From: an uncultured Desulfarculaceae bacterium
Lineage (GTDB): Bacteria > Desulfobacterota > Desulfarculia > Desulfarculales > Desulfarculaceae
Length of the DNA stretch: 36,251 nucleotides
NCBI GenBank assembly: GCA_937908275.1
Contig: CALERA010000375.1
Coordinates: forward strand, 1 to 36,251
Direction: 5' to 3'
In this document: positions 32,504 through 36,251 of the stretch, piece by piece
Numbering within the stretch: position 1 is the first letter of the stretch
Layout: every line of letters starts with the position of its first letter
The notes under the pieces: model-generated
Seen by the model: only the letters and a program-made list of their open reading frames with translations
What the model was told of the DNA's origin: nothing
Database searches by the model: none
Program-made: the position numbers and the translations under genes

Positions 32504-32546
32504 CCGGGGCGGCACCCCCGGACGACGCCCAGCCGAAGCCGGGCGT
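32504..32546 (-). terminator. Tandem hairpins upstream of the Rrf2 gene
   Basis: Two hairpins lie between the stop of the gene at 32551 and the Rrf2 start. The first (32525-32546 on the coding strand) is a 9-bp stem with a UUCG tetraloop and one G-U pair. The second (32504-32521) pairs CCGGGG with CCCCGG. No T-run follows, so an attenuator or RNA-stabilising element is as likely as a terminator. Confidence 0.45.
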
Positions 32547-32550
32547 TTCG

Positions 32551-32901
32551 CTAACCCATGAACTGTTTCAGGGCCGCGCTTGCTCCCTCCAGGCGCTCCT
32601 CGATGGCGATGAGGGAACAGAGCACGTCCCCGCCGAAACCACCGGGGTTGACGACGGTCTTGGTCTCCGGGGAGGCCGGCAAGGTCGCTATCCCGTCGGC
32701 CCGGTCCTGGATGTCTCCAGAAAGGCCGTAAATACGGTCCAGGGCCTCCCGGATCAACTCCGAGGTGGGCTTGGTGGCGCTCGGTTGGAGGTTGGCGATG
32801 ACGGAGCCCGGCATTGCGGCGCGGCCCCTGGCCTCGGCCGCCGCCAGGGCCTCCTCTTGCTTGGCGCGTCGGGTTTCCCAGCCCTTGGCTTGCTTGTTCA
32901 T
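32551..32901 (-). CDS. Hypothetical phage protein
   Basis: The 116-residue product has a charged helical N-terminus (WETRRAKQEEALAAAEARGRA), a central segment (ELIREALDRIYGLSGDIQD) and a C-terminal ERLEGASAALKQFMG. The pattern fits a coiled-coil or small adaptor protein. The ATG has AAGGAG eight bases upstream. I do not recognise a family. Confidence 0.4.
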   Translation of the reverse strand: MNKQAKGWETRRAKQEEALAAAEARGRAAMPGSVIANLQPSATKPTSELIREALDRIYGLSGDIQDRADGIATLPASPETKTVVNPGGFGGDVLCSLIAIEERLEGASAALKQFMG

Positions 32902-32913
32902 GTGGCCGGCTCC

Positions 32914-33138
32914 TTACGCCGCCTTCATGGCCCAGGCGGAGAAGGCGTTGATGGCCACCGTGCGCTGCGCACCCTTGTGGAGGCGCCTGCCGGGACCGGT
33001 GGCCTCGTTGACCACGGTGAACACCACCTGGTCATACTTGGCGCGGCCGTCCCCGCTCTTGGCGATGCTCACCACCTTCCGCGTCTCGCCCCTGCTTCCT
33101 TCGTACACACTCCCCAACTTGATCGCGCTCTCTTCCAT
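32914..33138 (-). CDS. Small hypothetical protein
   Basis: The 74-residue product has a beta-rich pattern (IKLGSVYEGSRGETRKVVSIAKS, then YDQVVFTVVNEATG) and a basic segment GRRLHKGAQRTV, which may bind nucleic acid. The ATG has GAGGAG upstream. No family is recognised. Confidence 0.45.
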   Translation of the reverse strand: MEESAIKLGSVYEGSRGETRKVVSIAKSGDGRAKYDQVVFTVVNEATGPGRRLHKGAQRTVAINAFSAWAMKAA

Positions 33139-33157
33139 GTCACTCTCCTCTTGTGTT

Positions 33158-33191
33158 GCCCGGGGCCAGGGTAGGCAGACCGGCCCCGGGC
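33158..33191 (-). terminator. Perfect GC hairpin upstream of the 33138 gene
   Basis: Arms GCCCGGGGCC (33158-33167) and GGCCCCGGGC (33182-33191) pair over 10 bp with a 14-base loop. It lies in the 131-base gap between the HD protein stop and the next start. No T-run follows. It probably ends or slows transcription coming from the HD gene, or protects the mRNA; nothing else is seen in the gap. Confidence 0.45.
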
Positions 33192-33269
33192 AGGTTCATA
33201 TGTTCACACCGTGGGATTCGCGCGCTCGTCTCATGCCCTCCGCAATGGTGGCTATGTGACCACCCCCTT

Positions 33270-33836
33270 TCACGCAGCCCGTGCCGCCGGATGGCGGTCA
33301 GGCCAAAGCTCGTAAAAACGTCCCAGGAAAGCTCGGCTGGCCTCCGATGGATTCCAGAAGCGGAAAGTGACGCCTTCCAGGGGCATCACCCCCAGTTCCC
33401 ACGGCAGCGCCATGTCGCCCATCATCGGGCGTTGCTCGGCCGCCAACATGGCCAGGTCAGCCTTGCGCACCTCCAGGGGTATAGAACCATCGTTGGGACG
33501 CAGGTCGAACGCCTCGCAGATCGCCGCCAGGATGCGCCGCTCCATGCCCAAGAGTTCCGGAATGGCGTGCTTGATGGGCCTGATTACGTCGCCCATGTAG
33601 GCCTCGGCCGCGTCGTGCATTAAGGCCCAGCGCGCCAGAGAGGGCGGGACGTTATCAGCCAGGAGAACGCTGTGCTCGGCCACGCTGTAGAAATGTCGGC
33701 AGTGGCCGTTGTAGCGACAGAGATTGCCCAGAGCATGGGCGATGTCGAAGATATCCACCTCCTCCGGGCTGGGGTTGAGGGGATGGAACATCTTGCCGGT
33801 GTAGGTCTGGCACCAGGGGCCGCGGTCAGTCTTCAT
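33270..33836 (-). CDS. HD-domain phosphohydrolase (YfbR-like)
   Basis: The 188-residue product has the HD family pattern: AEHSVLLADN with His55, then LMHDAAEAYMGD with His74-Asp75, and a later ADLAMLAAEQRP. Such enzymes remove phosphate from nucleotides; YfbR dephosphorylates deoxynucleoside monophosphates. A role in adjusting host dNTP pools for phage replication is likely. The ATG at 33836 overlaps the previous stop (ATGA). The metal-binding His and Asp are in place. Confidence 0.8.
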   Translation of the reverse strand: MKTDRGPWCQTYTGKMFHPLNPSPEEVDIFDIAHALGNLCRYNGHCRHFYSVAEHSVLLADNVPPSLARWALMHDAAEAYMGDVIRPIKHAIPELLGMERRILAAICEAFDLRPNDGSIPLEVRKADLAMLAAEQRPMMGDMALPWELGVMPLEGVTFRFWNPSEASRAFLGRFYELWPDRHPAARAA

Positions 33837-34999
33837 GCCGCCGCCTCGCCTTCCTGGCATTCGGCGCGATGGTCCACCGCCTCCACCTGCATCAGGCAGC
33901 CGACGCAGCAGCAGGCGACACAGCCGGGCTCTCCGCAGGAGCCACAGTGGGAGGCTCGGGCCTCCAGGTTGATGCAGTCCGGCAGGTGGGCCTCGCCCTC
34001 GGCCGGCAAGCTTCCCCCTTCCGCAACCGGTTCCTTGTCCTGCCCTTCGGCCGGCGGCTCCGGCGGCGCGGCCGGGGTTGCCAGGCAGTCGGGGCAGGTC
34101 CAGACGGCCGGGTTGCTGCCCGGGGTTTTCCGCCAGCCCTCGGGCGCCAGGCCGTCGCTGTCCAGGGTGGTCACCGTGCCACAGGCCATGCAGCAGGTCT
34201 CCCCGCCGACCTCAAATTCCGCTCCGCCCGTCTCGCCCTGGGAATAGGGCTCCGGGTCCTGGCTGGTCGTGGGCTCCGGTTCGGGCATGGGGAGGGCGGA
34301 CTGCCGCTCATGCGGGGCCAGGTCTGCCCGGTCGATGACCTCCAGGGTGTCGTCTCGCACGATCTGCTTTTCGCCGATGATGTAATCCTTGATGACCGTG
34401 CAGGGGTATTCCCGCATTTCCCAGCCCTGCCGCCGGGCCTTGCTGGCTTCGGCCGCCCGCTGTAGGTGGCCCTCGATCAGCCCCTTGCTTTCCTTCACAC
34501 GGGCCTGTAGCCCGGCCAAGCGGTAGCCCTCCTTGTCGGCCTCCTCATGAGCCTCATCCATGTCCAACGCCAGCGCAGCCAACGCCTGGGGAGTCAGGAT
34601 GTGCTTCACCGTCCGTGAGCAGGACTCCACCGGCTCCCGGCCGAAACCCAGGCTGCGCAAGACATAGGCCCCTGCCTTGTCTTGCACCAGTTCATAAGCG
34701 GCCTGGTCGCCCAGCACCCCGGGCAGCGGCAGCATTTCACCGTCCAGGCCGCGGACCTGCACCGTGCCGGCGCTGTCGATGCTCACCAAAAAGCCGTTGG
34801 CGATCTCGCAGCGGATCTGCACCGGCTCGCCCTGGTCCAGCAGGTCCGCCACCTTTGCCCAGAGGCCGGAGAGGGTGGGGATCGGGGCGGTGTCCTGGGG
34901 TTTGGCCACCGGCTCAGCCTGGGAAGGCTGGCCGCCGCTGCCGTCGCCCTTGGCAGTGGCTTCGGCCGGGGGCGCGGGGTTCTCCTTTTTCTTGCCCAT
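33833..34999 (-). CDS. Phage conserved protein with zinc-ribbon and Cys cluster
   Basis: The 388-residue product starts at the ATG at 34999 (GGAG seven bases upstream). After a disordered N-terminus it has a coiled-coil (DMDEAHEEADKEGYRLAGLQ) and then a REYPCTVIKDYIIGEKQI segment followed by RDDTLEVIDRADL, an order recurring in phage early proteins. A C-terminal zinc ribbon follows (Cys270/273 and Cys302/305). The last 40 residues include seven Cys (352, 355, 360, 363-365, 368) in a very dense cluster. The function is unknown; the clusters suggest metal binding. Confidence 0.55.
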   Translation of the reverse strand: MGKKKENPAPPAEATAKGDGSGGQPSQAEPVAKPQDTAPIPTLSGLWAKVADLLDQGEPVQIRCEIANGFLVSIDSAGTVQVRGLDGEMLPLPGVLGDQAAYELVQDKAGAYVLRSLGFGREPVESCSRTVKHILTPQALAALALDMDEAHEEADKEGYRLAGLQARVKESKGLIEGHLQRAAEASKARRQGWEMREYPCTVIKDYIIGEKQIVRDDTLEVIDRADLAPHERQSALPMPEPEPTTSQDPEPYSQGETGGAEFEVGGETCCMACGTVTTLDSDGLAPEGWRKTPGSNPAVWTCPDCLATPAAPPEPPAEGQDKEPVAEGGSLPAEGEAHLPDCINLEARASHCGSCGEPGCVACCCVGCLMQVEAVDHRAECQEGEAAA

Positions 35000-35025
35000 C
35001 GTCATGCTCCTTTGGCTCTGGCCGG

Positions 35026-35634
35026 CTAGGCGACCTTTTGGGGGAAGAACTCGGCCACCGTTTCCACCAGGTCGGCGCTGGGGACGGGGGTTTCCGGGGG
35101 CAGCTCGGCGATGAAGCGATCCACCGCGCTTTTCACGTTCTCGGCCGGCCAGGCCTTGGCCAGGGCGGACAGGCTGGCGAGGGGCTGGCCTGGGACGACG
35201 ATCTGCCAAACCAGGCTGGTCAAAGCGGTGCGCAGGGCATCCGTGGCCTTCTCGAGATCCGCCTTGGCTTCCTCCCAGGTCAGGGCCAGGGCCTCCAGGT
35301 CGCTGTTGGCGGGCACGTTCAATCTGGATTCGCCCCGGGGCCTATCCGGCATGACGGCGCCGCCTTCCTTGATGTCCACGCGGACGGTTCTGCAACTGCA
35401 CCCGTCGCCCAGGCTCAATACCAGATAGTCGCCGTCATAGAGGCAGTCGTACTTGGCCAGCACCTTCATGTCCTTGGCGGGAAACTTGTGGCGAAGTTCC
35501 TTGCTGATGGCCTTTGCCAGCTTGGTCAAGGCCTCCTGATGATGCTTGGCCGCCGCCTCGGGGATGGCATCGTCGGCCATGTCAAGAAAGTAGGTGCGGT
35601 GCATCGCCTTGACCTTCGGTTCGCTCTTCTTCAT
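35026..35634 (-). CDS. Hypothetical phage protein
   Basis: The 202-residue product begins KKSEPKVKAMHRTYF and has a helical N-terminal region (EALTKLAKAISKELRHKF), a beta-type middle (DYLVLSLGDGCSCRTVRVDI), and a helical C-terminal half (ADLEKATDALRTALTSL, then LAKAWPAENVKSAVDRF). It loosely resembles the Nmad5-like group of about 200 residues that is linked to nucleotide modification, but this is weak. The ATG overlaps the VRR-NUC start side of the operon; its own neighbour stop is at 35631. Confidence 0.35.
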   Translation of the reverse strand: MKKSEPKVKAMHRTYFLDMADDAIPEAAAKHHQEALTKLAKAISKELRHKFPAKDMKVLAKYDCLYDGDYLVLSLGDGCSCRTVRVDIKEGGAVMPDRPRGESRLNVPANSDLEALALTWEEAKADLEKATDALRTALTSLVWQIVVPGQPLASLSALAKAWPAENVKSAVDRFIAELPPETPVPSADLVETVAEFFPQKVA

Positions 35635-36116
35635 TTCAGGCTCCTTTCGCTCTTCGTTAATTTGCCTTCCAGGTAGTCCGCGATGGTGTTAATGGCCGCG
35701 TGACGATCCCAGCAGACCGCCACGAAGTGGCCTTCATCGCGCAGGCGGGCAATCCACCACTCCTGGTGTTTCTTGGGCTTGCCAGCGCCCGCCTTCATCT
35801 CGATCCACAGGCTGTGATACCCACCCCGGGCCACCGGCAGATGCAGGTCCGGCACTCCCCGCCGCAGGCCTTCACCCTTGAGCTTGCAGGCCACGATGAA
35901 GTTGCGATCGCCGCCGTTGGGCACGGAATGCAGCAGGGCCAGCTCCGGCCATTTAAGCTGGGCGTTTCCGTCTGCCCACTTGATCACCGCCACCTGCTCG
36001 GCCCGCTCCAGCTCACGCGGCTTGGGCCGGGCCGGTTTGGAAGGGGCCCTCCCGGCCCCGATGGGGGGGGAATCCGGGGCCGGGAGGGCTTGGGGAATGG
36101 AGGTGCGGCGGGTCAT
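35631..36116 (-). CDS. VRR-NUC domain nuclease
   Basis: The 161-residue product has a Pro-rich N-terminus, then helical ERAEQVAVIKWADGN, and the VRR-NUC core: GVPD (87-90), Glu106-Met-Lys108 (IEMKAG), and Gln118 in KKHQEWW. This is a small PD-(D/E)XK fold that cuts branched or structured DNA, as in phage recombination proteins. The ATG at 36116 was chosen because an in-frame longer start would run into the upstream gene. The SNF2 helicase at 27546 is the usual partner family, but lies 6 kb away here. Confidence 0.85.
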   Translation of the reverse strand: MTRRTSIPQALPAPDSPPIGAGRAPSKPARPKPRELERAEQVAVIKWADGNAQLKWPELALLHSVPNGGDRNFIVACKLKGEGLRRGVPDLHLPVARGGYHSLWIEMKAGAGKPKKHQEWWIARLRDEGHFVAVCWDRHAAINTIADYLEGKLTKSERSLK

Positions 36117-36121
36117 GAGGC

Positions 36122-36251
36122 TTAGATGCCGTCGATCATGTCGGCGAAAAGGTGCCATAAGCTGCGGATGACGTACCGGAGGGCGTAGCCGTTGCGCTTC
36201 ACCGCCTCGGAGCACACCTCGGGGTGGGCCTGCATCACCGCCTCGGGCACG
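36122..36251 (-). CDS. Partial DUF4116-like protein (C-terminal end)
   Basis: The frame is open from the right edge to TAA at 36122-36124, so only the last 42 residues are seen. They contain HPEVCSEAVKRNGYALRYV, which matches the DUF4116 repeat unit, followed by a basic, aromatic C-terminus (IRSLWHLFADMIDGI). Repeat proteins of this kind are found in many genomes, with an unknown role. The start of the gene and more repeats are probably outside the window. Confidence 0.5.
   Translation of the reverse strand, partial: VPEAVMQAHPEVCSEAVKRNGYALRYVIRSLWHLFADMIDGI

Noticed and set aside
1..36251. Closed circular phage genome
   Set aside because: The genes at the two ends are cut and run in opposite senses; joining the ends does not give a sensible continuous gene for either.
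1..36251. Integrase, attachment site, tRNA or CRISPR
   Set aside because: No such motifs or repeats were seen. The lysogeny genes may lie outside the window.

Overview
The window reads as most of a tailed-phage genome, either a prophage or a phage contig. It is GC-rich, gene-dense and temperate-like in layout. The packaging and head genes follow the lambda plan: Nu1-like small terminase, GpA-type large terminase, gpW-like protein, lambda-type portal, S49 protease with nested scaffold, decoration protein and gpE-like capsid. A long tape measure and a -1 frameshift in the tail chaperone genes point to a siphovirus with a non-contractile tail. The host is probably a high-GC Gram-negative bacterium, because there is a T4-type lysozyme, a lipoprotein signal and a signal-peptide nuclease. 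An Rrf2 regulator, a radical SAM enzyme and many cysteine-rich small proteins suggest an anaerobe such as a Desulfobacterota member, but that is only a guess. No integrase, tRNA, CRISPR array or insertion sequence was found, and both ends cut through genes.

Positions 1-1872 are a rightward (+) cassette. It holds the end of a ribbon-helix-helix (RHH) protein, a good sigma70-like promoter with a 13-bp palindrome inside it, a leader hairpin, two small unknown genes, a minimal ATP-dependent DNA ligase and a second small RHH protein. Everything else runs leftward (-). From 36251 down to about 24115 lies the early and replication region: a DUF4116 end, a VRR-NUC nuclease, phage conserved proteins, an HD phosphohydrolase, an Rrf2 regulator, a radical SAM enzyme, a secreted SNase-like nuclease, an ASCH-DUF4326 fusion, a PD-(D/E)XK nuclease coupled to a SNF2 helicase, a replication initiator with a probable helicase-loader partner, zinc-ribbon proteins, a small HTH protein and an HNH-like protein. 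A likely late promoter with an operator-like palindrome sits at about 24072-24092. From there, packaging, head, tail, fibre, lysis and an amidase-like gene follow down to 1869.

Most early genes are joined by ATGA, GTGA or TGATG stop/start overlaps, so translation is probably coupled in long polycistronic mRNAs. GC-rich hairpins separate the blocks at 2462-2497, 16702-16755, 32504-32546 and 33158-33191. The late operon and the rightward ligase cassette converge with interlocked stop codons and no visible terminator.

The most notable points are the -1 frameshift site A AAA AAC, with a start-less zinc-knuckle T domain; an in-frame nested scaffold with its own strong ribosome site; a foreign-looking module inserted in the tape measure; a holin-like ORF with an internal lipoprotein signal; a GTGA-coupled nuclease/SNF2 helicase pair; and an unusual CX3CX3C radical SAM motif.
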